DNA of 8,779 bases. It comes from SYFY01 sp031385325 (GTDB lineage Bacteria > Pseudomonadota > Gammaproteobacteria > Pseudomonadales > Azotimanducaceae). Position 1 is the first letter of the stretch; each line of letters starts with the position of its first letter. The stretch is from NCBI GenBank assembly GCA_031385325.1, contig JANNBJ010000124.1, positions 1 to 8,779 on the forward strand. Reading direction: 5' to 3'. A model generated the notes under the pieces. That model ran no database searches and was not told the origin of the DNA. It was given only the letters and a program-made list of their open reading frames with translations. This document shows, one piece after another, positions 1-6,766 of this stretch. The position numbers were made by a program, and so were the translations under genes.

Positions 1-1
1 C

Positions 2-646
2 GATTCTGTGGATCGCACGACGGATGGCACCGGGCTGCTGCGCGAGATGCCATACAGCGACGTGCAGTCTCTGGACGCCGCCTATCATTGGCCGATTGGT
101 GGCGAGCCCATGTACCGAGACAAAGGTGTCAAGGTGCCGAGCCTTGCGAAAGTGTTCGAGCGGTTTCCGAGGCAGCGCTTCAATATCGAGATCAAACAGC
201 CCGAACCTTCCATTGCCGAGCCACTATGCGCATTGATTCGGCAATACGCGCTTGTGCAGCAAACACTGGTGGCATCCTTCCACGGCGCGACGCTCAACGA
301 GTTTCGGCGCGCGTGTCCAGAGGTGGCAACGAGTGGCACCCAAAGTGAAATCACTGCTTTTTTGTTGTTCAATCTGGTTGGGCTGGCGAAACTGCATCAC
401 CCGCAGGCCCACGCGCTGCAGGTGCCGGTTGAACAATATGGCATCCAGCTGACCAGCCCCGAGCGAATCACTGCGGCGCGATCGCTGGATCTTTATATCG
501 ATGCCTGGACGCTTAATGACGAGGCGTCGATCGGCCTGGCGCTTGAACGTGGGGTTACTGGCATCATCACCGATAACCCGGATGTCGCGCTTAAGGTGCG
601 CGAGTCGGTCGGACGGACCACACCGATCAGGAACGACGGTCTATGA
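2..646 (+). CDS. Glycerophosphodiester phosphodiesterase family protein, 5' end missing
   Basis: The reading frame is open at the left edge, so the true start lies upstream; the GTG at position 8 is internal. GDPD enzymes hydrolyse glycerophosphodiesters to glycerol-3-phosphate and an alcohol, using a TIM-barrel fold. Visible family motifs are the early VDRTTDGTG segment, which normally follows the catalytic HD pair (lost off the edge), a VPSLAKVFERFP segment, the metal-ligand strand FNIEIK (bases about 179-196), a late AWTLND strand (503-520) and the closing GVTGIITDNP (about 551-580). Roughly the first quarter of a normal 240-residue domain is missing. No membrane or signal segment can be judged without the N terminus. 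The stop codon overlaps a minus-strand ORF by 20 bases. The family is secure; substrate and location are unknown. Confidence 0.9.
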   Translation, partial: DSVDRTTDGTGLLREMPYSDVQSLDAAYHWPIGGEPMYRDKGVKVPSLAKVFERFPRQRFNIEIKQPEPSIAEPLCALIRQYALVQQTLVASFHGATLNEFRRACPEVATSGTQSEITAFLLFNLVGLAKLHHPQAHALQVPVEQYGIQLTSPERITAARSLDLYIDAWTLNDEASIGLALERGVTGIITDNPDVALKVRESVGRTTPIRNDGL

Positions 647-815
647 GATCAGCGTTTCGACGTGGCAGAAACTCGTCGCTGGCGCGGTCTGAGTTGCGTC
701 GTTCGTCGGTGTTGCTGCGGCGGTCCCGCGGACCATTGCGACGTTCGCTGTATGCGGGCGAACGCTGGCTTTGCGCAGTGCTATTGGCCATCGTCTTTGC
801 CATGGTCTTTGCCAT
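627..815 (-). CDS. Small basic protein with heptad-spaced Arg-Arg repeats (62 aa)
   Basis: This short ORF starts at ATG 815 on the minus strand. An AGGAG (complement of 826-830) sits 10 bases upstream, a good ribosome binding site. The product begins with a duplicated MAKT-MAKT-MA and then has arginine pairs at residues 25-26, 32-33, 39-40, 52-53 and 60-61, each usually preceded by Asp or Glu: ERR, DRR, ERR, then PRR and DRR. The first three are exactly seven residues apart. Similar (E/D)RRxxxx runs are known in many small or N-terminal segments of bacterial proteins, generally without a defined function. It ends 20 bases inside the phosphodiesterase gene, converging on it. A competing plus-strand ORF at 643-852 covers the same DNA; I prefer this strand for its binding site and ordered repeat. 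Function unknown. Confidence 0.5.
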   Translation of the reverse strand: MAKTMAKTMANSTAQSQRSPAYSERRNGPRDRRSNTDERRNSDRASDEFLPRRNADLIDRRS

Positions 816-816
816 G
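787..816. repeat. 12-bp tandem duplication over the start codon of the small minus-strand gene
   Basis: Units GCCATCGTCTTT (787-798) and GCCATGGTCTTT (799-810) differ at one base and are followed by a partial third unit GCCATG (811-816). Read on the minus strand the repeat encodes MAKT twice and places three in-frame ATG codons in a row (815, 803, 791). Only the first is at a workable distance from the AGGAG. It may be a simple replication-slippage repeat. Confidence 0.8.
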
Positions 817-938
817 ATAGATATACTCCTCCGCCTCCCCGGCGATCCCTGAATGCTAACAAATTAACTTCGTCAACTCACTAGTGGATTGCACCGAATC
901 CGGATTCAGATCCTTCACGAACCGAGGTTTTTGTACCT
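816..938. promoter_or_regulatory. Divergent intergenic region with a 12-bp palindrome
   Basis: The gap lies between the minus-strand small gene and the plus-strand ATPase gene, so it should carry both promoters. A perfect palindrome, GAATCCGGATTC, occupies 896-907, about 31 bases before the ATPase start, and could be an operator. For the minus-strand gene there is a good -35-like TTGACG (complement of 871-876) but no convincing -10 at 17 bases. A TATACT at 822-827 could be a plus-strand -10, with TTGCCA (797-802) 19 bases upstream as a poor -35. Promoter calls here are weak; the palindrome is seen directly. Confidence 0.35.
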
Positions 939-1832
939 GTGGCCAAGCCGATTGATTCGTTACTTGAAAGCGCCCGGCAAATTGCTGATCGGCTGCTCCT
1001 CATTCTGCCTGCAGCAGGCGGGGTCGACTGGCATGAGCAGCACGCTGCAATCTGGCGCGCACATGGGTTTGGCCATGCTTTTCATGCGGCAGCACTCGAT
1101 AGCCGACTGACACTGGATGATCTGCGTGGCATCGAACACCAGAAGCAGGCCATAGACCTGAACACCCGCCAGTTTCTGGCCGGTTTGCCTGCCAACAACG
1201 TGCTGTTGTGGGGTGCTCGCGGAACTGGAAAGTCCAGTCTCGTTCACGCGCTGATCAGCCGGTACGCAGACCAGGGACTGCGAATGGTTGAAGTCAGTCG
1301 AACTGATCTAGCCGGCATCGCCGACCTTGGCGCGACGCTGGCTCGATTACCCTATCGATTCGTCGTCTTCTGTGATGATCTGTCTTTCGAGGAGGACGAT
1401 GCCGGATACAAGGCGTTGAAGAGTGCTCTGGAAGGATCCTTGTTCAAGAACGCCGATAACGTATTGATCTACGCAACGTCCAACCGTCGGCATCTTCTGC
1501 CGGAGTACATGCGCGACAATCTGCAGGCCCGTATGGTTGAAGGGGAACTGCATGAGAGTGAAGCGGTGGAAGAACGGATATCACTCAGCGATCGGTTCGG
1601 CTTGTGGCTATCGTTTTATCCGTTCCGTCAGGATGCGTATCTGGATGTCGTGCATCACTGGACATCGCGACTGGCTGAGCAACACGGCTTGCCGCTGGAT
1701 GCCGCGCGTGACCTTGATGAGGCGTTCGATGTGCAGGCTGCGGCCTGGGCGTTAGCTCGTGGTGTGCGTAGTGGTCGGACCGCGCAACACTTTGCGCGAC
1801 ATTGGGTGGGGCGTCGGTTACTCGGCGAGTGA
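939..1832 (+). CDS. DUF815-family P-loop ATPase (AAA-like, 297 aa)
   Basis: The protein has a helical N-terminal part (residues about 1-80), then a nucleotide-binding core: Walker A GARGTGKS at 92-99 (Lys98), Walker B FVVFCDD at 141-147 followed by LSFEE, the strongly conserved AGYKALKSALEGSL segment (155-168), and the sensor-1-like YATSNRRHLLPEYM at 178-191. The ISLSDRFGLWLSFYPF stretch is diagnostic for the DUF815 family (PF05673). These are soluble AAA-type ATPases of unknown cellular role, and the length is normal. All catalytic residues are present, so it should bind and hydrolyse ATP. I use the GTG at 939, with GAGG at 924-927 upstream (11-base gap, slightly long); no better in-frame start is visible. 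It appears monocistronic: a 281-base gap follows. Confidence 0.9.
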   Translation: MAKPIDSLLESARQIADRLLLILPAAGGVDWHEQHAAIWRAHGFGHAFHAAALDSRLTLDDLRGIEHQKQAIDLNTRQFLAGLPANNVLLWGARGTGKSSLVHALISRYADQGLRMVEVSRTDLAGIADLGATLARLPYRFVVFCDDLSFEEDDAGYKALKSALEGSLFKNADNVLIYATSNRRHLLPEYMRDNLQARMVEGELHESEAVEERISLSDRFGLWLSFYPFRQDAYLDVVHHWTSRLAEQHGLPLDAARDLDEAFDVQAAAWALARGVRSGRTAQHFARHWVGRRLLGE

Positions 1833-1922
1833 TTGTTCCGGTTTGCAACGACGAGCCCGCTGTGTCTGGCTGGTATCGGAACTCCGGATCCTGAGAAAAC
1901 GGTGACTCCATCGGATTAGCAG

Positions 1923-1952
1923 TAGGCAATTTCGTTTCGCACAATTTATACT
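1923..1952 (+). promoter_or_regulatory. Candidate sigma70-type promoter for the large secreted-hydrolase gene
   Basis: TATACT at 1947-1952 is five of six to the -10 consensus, in an AT-rich patch that stands out from the surrounding sequence. TAGGCA at 1923-1928 matches four of six of the -35 consensus with an 18-base spacer. Transcription would begin near 1958-1960 and give a leader of about 155 bases before the ATG at 2114. Confidence 0.4.
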
Positions 1953-2012
1953 ACTTCCTTTACAAATCTCGAACAGGTCCTCCCGAGTTACAAGACTAGG
2001 ATGCCGGAAGTG

Positions 2013-2034
2013 CTAACGGACTTTGTACCGTTAG
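2013..2034 (+). promoter_or_regulatory. Leader hairpin / inverted repeat
   Basis: CTAACGG (2013-2019) and CCGTTAG (2028-2034) form a perfect 7-bp inverted repeat around an 8-base loop. It sits inside the predicted untranslated leader, about 80 bases before the start codon. There is no T tract after it, so an intrinsic terminator is unlikely. It may be a DNA operator or an RNA stem that affects leader stability or translation. Confidence 0.4.
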
Positions 2035-2101
2035 TGCGCCGTTGCTGATTTCTGGCGACCTGGTTCAGGCGAACTCGGTTTCCGAGCATTGGACACGCAC
2101 T

Positions 2102-2106
2102 GGAAG
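2102..2106 (+). promoter_or_regulatory. Ribosome binding site that fixes the start of the large gene
   Basis: GGAAG lies 7 bases before the ATG at 2114. The frame stays open upstream to a TTG at 2042, but only the ATG at 2114 gives a protein that opens with a normal signal peptide, so the upstream 24 codons are treated as leader. Confidence 0.65.
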
Positions 2107-2113
2107 CAGCAAC

Positions 2114-5100
2114 ATGGAATTCAACCAAACGAACAGGTGCCGATTGACCAGATTGCGGATTCTCGGATTGTTGATAATCCTGTTCGGCGGCTCCGCCATG
2201 GCAGCGGAACTTACGGTATCTGCGCCGGCCGCGCCGACGTCGTTGTCCCTGTCGACCGAGGGAACGCTCGACTGGATGCATTTCGGTCTGACCGCCGCCT
2301 CTGACATCAATGGCAAATCCGCGACCAGCCTGCTTACCTATTCAACGGTTGGTGCAAGTCCGGCACGATTTGGCGGCTCCCCTGAATGGACCTCGATGTC
2401 CTTTAATGGCGGTGAGCCCGTCGCCACTGGCGGACCTTCAACTGCCAACGTTTTCTGGTGGGCAATCGCGGGCCGAGGTTTCAGTATCACCGTTCCTGCA
2501 GATACCTTGACACGAACCCTGAAGGTTTATCTCGGCGGCTGGAACAGCGCTGGCAGTTTGCAGGTGTCCCTGAGTGACAGCAGTGCACCCGCGGTCAACC
2601 TGACACTGTCAGGAGCGGCCGTCTACGATAATGCGGCGACAGTGGTATTCAGCGCTGCTTCGGCGGGCCAGTCTGTCACTCTCACCTTCACACAGATCGG
2701 GACAAGTGGGCTGGTCGCGCTGCAAGGAGCAACGCTGAGTGGTGCTGCCTACAATCAGGCGCCTGTGCTGGCTGCGATTGGTAACCGATCCGTACAGGCC
2801 GGTCAACCGCTGAATTTCAACATATCCGCGACGGACGATGCGGCGGTGAGTGCGCTGGTGTTTGATATTCAGTCATCGACTCCGTCGCTGCCCGCGGGCG
2901 CGACGTTGACCGGGAACGGCAATGGCACAGCGACGTTCAACTGGACTCCGGTTGTCGCCAACGTCGGCAACTATTCGGTCACCTATCGCGTGCGGGACCT
3001 CAATGGTACGGGTCTGTCGGATACGGAGACCATCCAGATCCAGGTCACCTCCGGTGCATCGGGATCACTCGGGGTCAACACGGCGGTGAGTCCGACCAAT
3101 CTGGTTCTGTCGACCGAGGGGACACTGGACTGGCTGCATTTTGGTCTGGTGAATGCAACGGACGTCAACGGCAAGGCCGCGACGACTCTGTTGACCTCCA
3201 GTTACGTCGGTGGCAATCCGGGCCGTTATCTCGGGGCGCCGGGCTGGTCGAACCTGTCCTGGACGGGCGGTGAACCAACGGCAACCGGTGGGCCAAGCAA
3301 TGTCAACGTGTTCTGGGGCGACAACATAGGCTCTGGAATCATCATCACGGCGCCGGCTGATACGACGACCCGGACCTTGAAGGTTTATCTGGGTGGCTGG
3401 AACTCGAGCGGCAATCTGCAGGTGTCGTTGTCGGACGGCAGTGCGGCAACGTACAACCAGACGATTACGGCAGGCGGGCTGTATGCAAACGTGGCGACGG
3501 TGACGTATGCAGCGGCGTCTGCCGGAAGGACACTGACCCTTTCGTATACGCAAACCAGTGCGGGTGGTCTGGTAGGTGTGCAAGGCGCGACCTTGTCAGG
3601 CGGTGCTCCATCAAACCAGGCACCGATCCTGGGCGCGATTGGCAATCGCACAGTACAGGCCGGTCAAGCTTTGAATTTCAACATCTCTGCGACGGACGAT
3701 GCGGCGGTGAGTGCGCTGGTGTTTGATATTCAGTCATCGACTCCATCACTGCCTGCTGGAGCGACATTGATAGGCAATGGCAACGGCACGGCGACGTTCA
3801 ACTGGACCCCGGCTGTCGCGGACGTAGGCACCTATGCGGTGACCCATCGCGTGCGGGATCTGAATGGTACGGGTCTGTCGGATACGGAGATCATCCAGAT
3901 CCAGGTCACCTCCGGCGGCCCGGTGAATCAAGCACCGGTGCTTGCTGCGATTGGCAACCGATCGGTACAGGCCGGTCAGGCGCTGAGTTTCAGTATTTCT
4001 GCGACGGATGATGCGGCGGTGAGTGCGCTGGTGTTTGACGTTCAGTCATCAACACCATCGCTGCCGGCAGGAGCGACGCTGACGGGGAATGGCAATGGCA
4101 CCGCGACGTTCAACTGGACGCCGGTCGTAGCCAATATCGGTGCTTATTCGGTTAACTTCCGGGTGAGGGACCTGAATGGAACCGGTCTCAGTGATGAAGA
4201 ACTGATCACCATAACTGTGAATGCCGCATCCGGCGGTGCAATGAATTACAGCGCTGCCGCACAACCGAGCAGTGTCAATCTCACCGCTCTGGGTACCGCG
4301 GACTGGATGCACTTCGGGCTGGTCAACGCCACGGATATCAACCGCAAGGCCACCGATGCGAAGTTGGCCTACAGCACACTTGCTGGCAACCCGGCGTACT
4401 TCCCGAACAGCGCAGGATGGGCTTCCCATTCCTGGTCTGATGGTGCTCCGACGGCGAGCGGTGGACCGGTAAGCAGCAACGTGTTCTGGGGATCTGGCGC
4501 GGGCAATGGCTTCACGTTGACGGCGCCGGCGGATACGGCATCGCGCACCCTGACAGTGTATGCGGGAGGATATGGGAGCACCGCCAGGATCCAGGCATCG
4601 TTGAGCGACGGCAGCGCAGTGGCGATTGACCAGACCCTATCTGGCGCCGCGCTGTACACACGGGCGATCACTCTTACGTATGCGGCTACTTCTGCGAACC
4701 AGACACTGACGTTCACGTACTCGCAAACGTCCGCGGGCGGTCTGGTGGCGTTGCAGGCTGCGACGCTGACACAGCCCCTTAATCTGACGCTGCCATTCAG
4801 CGACAATTTCTCGGACGGGAACTCCAACGGCTGGACGTTCGTGAACCAGTCGCCGGTTGCAGCAAACTGGTCGGTGATCAGCCAGCAGCTTCGCCAGCAG
4901 ACCACCGTCGAAAATGTGCCCGCGCGGGTTGGCACGTACCAGTTGGGAACATTCGCTGTATTGAATGGCGGTATCAACCTGACGAACTATGCGTTCAGCG
5001 CAACCGGTCAGTTCCTTGGTGCGACCAGCAATGATTTCCCAGAGGATCTCGGTGTGATGTTCCGTTATCTGGACGGGAACAACTTCTACCGGGTTTCCAT

Positions 5101-6766
5101 GAATTCGAGAAACGGATCGACGCGTCTGGAAAAACGGGTTGCGGGCCAATTTACGACGCTCGCGGTCAACGCGCGTGGTTATACCCCCGGTGCGGTAGTG
5201 ACTTTTGGCATCGAGGTTCGAGGGTCGCAGATTTTTGTCGAGATCGGTGGGGATCCAGTGTTCGCCGTTGATGACAGCAGTTTGTCGACGGGCACTGTGG
5301 CGCTCTACACAAAAGCCATTGCGGCTTTCGATGATGTGACGCTTAGCGTTCCTGGCACCAATCCGACCATCGCGCTCCGATCGCCATTGGCATACCTCAC
5401 TCAATCCGGCACCAGCCTCGCCGTCGAGGCGTTGGTGGCAAACCTGCCTGCCGGTGGTTCTGTGCGCTTCTCCCTGGATGGTGGATCGCTGGTCACTGAC
5501 TCTACGGTTCCTTACCAGGCTTCTTATAATTCGGTTCAGCCGGGAAATCACACGGTCAGTGCAACACTGCTCAATTCGTCGAACGGTGTCGCCGACACTG
5601 ACAGCAATGTCTTCGTTGGTGCTGGCGGTGAGTTCTTCGTCCAGATCGGGGACAGCATTACCAACGGCACCGGTGATGGTTACAACGAAGACAACATCTC
5701 GGATTCAGGCCGTTACATCGGGATCATGGGCCAGCAGGCGGATATCATGGATCTGCTCGACGCAACACGTGCGAATCTCAGTCCGACCATCGTGTTCAAC
5801 GAAGGTATGGGTGGTGATGCCTCCGACGATGCAGCCTTTGAGCGCATCGACTCAATCCTTGAGCGCTACCCCGATGTGGATACGGTGCTCATAGCACTGG
5901 GGACGAACGATACGTTCATACCGATTCTGTCGGGTCAGGGCTGTTCGGGGGCAAGTTGCAACAATACCTACAAAGGCAATATCCAGACCTTGGTTGACAA
6001 GATCCGATGGCTGGACTATCCGACCAACACGGTGCCGTCATTCCTGAATGTCCGTGTCGCCTTGCCACCTCCGGAATTCACACAGGCAAGCCCATGGTCG
6101 TCTGTGGCCAACAACCGATTGCGCGAGTACATCACGGTGATCCAGTCGGAGTTGTCAGGCACGCAGACCGGACCTGACTTCTTCGGCTATTTCATGCCGT
6201 CTTCAGATCCAACGACCCATCGCCGGAGTCTGTTCGCCGATGCACTGCATCCGAACGGGCTTGGATTCAAGCTGCTGTCGGCGCTGTGGCACAACAACAT
6301 CGAACCGGCGAACCAGGTTGCATTGCCGTTTGTCCTCGATAATGTGCAGTCTGCCGTGAGTACCAGCCTGCAACAGGATGTGATCGGTGTCGGTGATCCA
6401 TTCCGTCTGGACGCCTCTGGCTATGTAGTGACTGCGATGCCGGCCCAGGTCGTCAATGGCCGGTGGATCAAGACGCTGAACAACTTCACCAGCAACACGG
6501 CGTCGTATGTGACGTTCAGAACGGATCGGGCCATCGATGTCTATGTCGCCTTTGATGGCGGTGCTACGGCCCGCCCCACCTGGATGACGTCCGTTCCATA
6601 CGTAGACACCGGACTGGACGTTACAACCACAGATCCGAATGGGTCGACGATGCGACTTTATCGTGCGTCGTTCGCCGCGAACACCAATGTGGTTCTAGGG
6701 GGCAACCAGGCCGCTGGCTCTGTCGGATCCAACAACAACTATTTCGCAATCGTGGTGGAACAATGA
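2114..6766 (+). CDS. Secreted modular SGNH/GDSL-family hydrolase (1550 aa)
   Basis: Residues 1-30 are a Sec signal peptide: basic n-region, core ILGLLIILFGG, cleavage likely after AMA (30). Then come modules A1 (32-213), B1 (214-314), A2 (316-500), B2 (501-602), B3 (605-703) and A3 (710-887). A jelly-roll-like domain beginning LPFSDNFSDGNSNGW (about 889-1079) follows, then an Ig-like domain (about 1084-1172). The SGNH hydrolase (about 1174-1395) has block I GDSIT (Ser1181), block II EGMGGD (1230-1235), block III GTND (1263-1266) and block V DALHPNG (Asp1376, His1379), so the Ser-His-Asp machinery is complete. Cys1277 and Cys1282 are the only cysteines I find in the mature chain and may form a disulfide beside the active site. 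A beta-rich C-terminal domain (about 1405-1550) ends the protein, with no sorting signal seen. Role inferred: extracellular esterase, perhaps deacetylating a polysaccharide; a lipid or other ester is also possible. Its stop overlaps the next gene's ATG. Confidence 0.9.
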   Translation: MEFNQTNRCRLTRLRILGLLIILFGGSAMAAELTVSAPAAPTSLSLSTEGTLDWMHFGLTAASDINGKSATSLLTYSTVGASPARFGGSPEWTSMSFNGGEPVATGGPSTANVFWWAIAGRGFSITVPADTLTRTLKVYLGGWNSAGSLQVSLSDSSAPAVNLTLSGAAVYDNAATVVFSAASAGQSVTLTFTQIGTSGLVALQGATLSGAAYNQAPVLAAIGNRSVQAGQPLNFNISATDDAAVSALVFDIQSSTPSLPAGATLTGNGNGTATFNWTPVVANVGNYSVTYRVRDLNGTGLSDTETIQIQVTSGASGSLGVNTAVSPTNLVLSTEGTLDWLHFGLVNATDVNGKAATTLLTSSYVGGNPGRYLGAPGWSNLSWTGGEPTATGGPSNVNVFWGDNIGSGIIITAPADTTTRTLKVYLGGWNSSGNLQVSLSDGSAATYNQTITAGGLYANVATVTYAAASAGRTLTLSYTQTSAGGLVGVQGATLSGGAPSNQAPILGAIGNRTVQAGQALNFNISATDDAAVSALVFDIQSSTPSLPAGATLIGNGNGTATFNWTPAVADVGTYAVTHRVRDLNGTGLSDTEIIQIQVTSGGPVNQAPVLAAIGNRSVQAGQALSFSISATDDAAVSALVFDVQSSTPSLPAGATLTGNGNGTATFNWTPVVANIGAYSVNFRVRDLNGTGLSDEELITITVNAASGGAMNYSAAAQPSSVNLTALGTADWMHFGLVNATDINRKATDAKLAYSTLAGNPAYFPNSAGWASHSWSDGAPTASGGPVSSNVFWGSGAGNGFTLTAPADTASRTLTVYAGGYGSTARIQASLSDGSAVAIDQTLSGAALYTRAITLTYAATSANQTLTFTYSQTSAGGLVALQAATLTQPLNLTLPFSDNFSDGNSNGWTFVNQSPVAANWSVISQQLRQQTTVENVPARVGTYQLGTFAVLNGGINLTNYAFSATGQFLGATSNDFPEDLGVMFRYLDGNNFYRVSMNSRNGSTRLEKRVAGQFTTLAVNARGYTPGAVVTFGIEVRGSQIFVEIGGDPVFAVDDSSLSTGTVALYTKAIAAFDDVTLSVPGTNPTIALRSPLAYLTQSGTSLAVEALVANLPAGGSVRFSLDGGSLVTDSTVPYQASYNSVQPGNHTVSATLLNSSNGVADTDSNVFVGAGGEFFVQIGDSITNGTGDGYNEDNISDSGRYIGIMGQQADIMDLLDATRANLSPTIVFNEGMGGDASDDAAFERIDSILERYPDVDTVLIALGTNDTFIPILSGQGCSGASCNNTYKGNIQTLVDKIRWLDYPTNTVPSFLNVRVALPPPEFTQASPWSSVANNRLREYITVIQSELSGTQTGPDFFGYFMPSSDPTTHRRSLFADALHPNGLGFKLLSALWHNNIEPANQVALPFVLDNVQSAVSTSLQQDVIGVGDPFRLDASGYVVTAMPAQVVNGRWIKTLNNFTSNTASYVTFRTDRAIDVYVAFDGGATARPTWMTSVPYVDTGLDVTTTDPNGSTMRLYRASFAANTNVVLGGNQAAGSVGSNNNYFAIVVEQ
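2207..3055 (+). repeat. A1-B1 module pair in the large secreted protein
   Basis: A1 (2207-2752) carries the marker segments STEGTLDWMHFGL, then D-I-N-G-K, PADTLTRTLKVYLGGW, SLSDSSA and GLVALQGATLSG; it reads VFWW where the other A copies read VFWG. B1 (2753-3055) starts NQAPVLAAIGNRSVQAGQ and contains NGNGTATFNWTP and VRDLNGTGLSD, in the style of bacterial Ig- or cadherin-like repeats. Bases 2828-2883 are identical to 3689-3744 in B2. Confidence 0.85.
3059..3916 (+). repeat. A2-B2 module pair, copy of A1-B1
   Basis: This pair lies 858-861 bases (about 287 codons) downstream of the first pair and keeps its order. The A part has STEGTLDWLHFGL and RTLKVYLGGWNSSG. The B part shares a perfect 56-base stretch with B1 and near-identity around GTGLSDTE to the TSG linker. 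The match at silent positions points to recent duplication of an A-B unit or gene conversion. Confidence 0.85.
3926..4222 (+). repeat. Module B3, tandem to B2
   Basis: This is a third B module, 312 bases (104 codons) after B2 with no A module between. It keeps NQAPVLAAIGNRSVQAGQ and NGNGTATFNWTPV, but its last strands differ (GLSDEELITITV). Its DNA is less like B1 and B2 than they are like each other. Confidence 0.85.
4241..4774 (+). repeat. Module A3, the most diverged A copy
   Basis: A3 retains GTADWMHFGLVNATDIN, PADTASRTLTVYAGGY, SLSDGSA and TSAGGLVALQAATL, but has lost the STEG lead-in and changed GGW to GGY. It is followed directly by the jelly-roll-like domain and not by a B module, which closes the repeat region. 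Confidence 0.85.

Noticed and set aside
643..852. Plus-strand 69-codon ORF with ATGA overlap to the phosphodiesterase stop, Arg-rich start and a hydrophobic end
   Set aside because: It covers the same DNA as the minus-strand ORF, has no ribosome binding site, and its Arg/Ser-rich and hydrophobic parts can be explained as the complement of the RR and MAKT repeats. The ATGA overlap keeps it possible, but it is the weaker choice.
1585..1944. Minus-strand 119-codon ORF overlapping the end of the DUF815 gene
   Set aside because: It is antisense to a clearly coding, family-conserved region, and its product has no recognisable pattern.
2042..2113. N-terminal extension of the giant protein from TTG 2042
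   Set aside because: It would bury the signal peptide behind 24 residues, and the better binding site (2102-2106) belongs to the ATG at 2114.
3065..3583. Minus-strand 172-codon ORF over module A2
   Set aside because: It is antisense to a repeat module; similar shadow frames recur over other modules because the underlying DNA is repeated.
2753..4222. Repeated B blocks considered as a CRISPR-like or noncoding repeat array
   Set aside because: The repeats are in one open frame, codon-periodic and encode a coherent Ig/cadherin-like module; spacing is domain-sized, with no short direct repeats and unique spacers.
4637..5551. Minus-strand 304-codon ORF inside the giant gene
   Set aside because: The opposite strand encodes A3, the jelly-roll-like and Ig-like domains with continuous sense. 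The antisense translation is low-order and Arg-rich, as expected of a shadow frame in GC-rich DNA.
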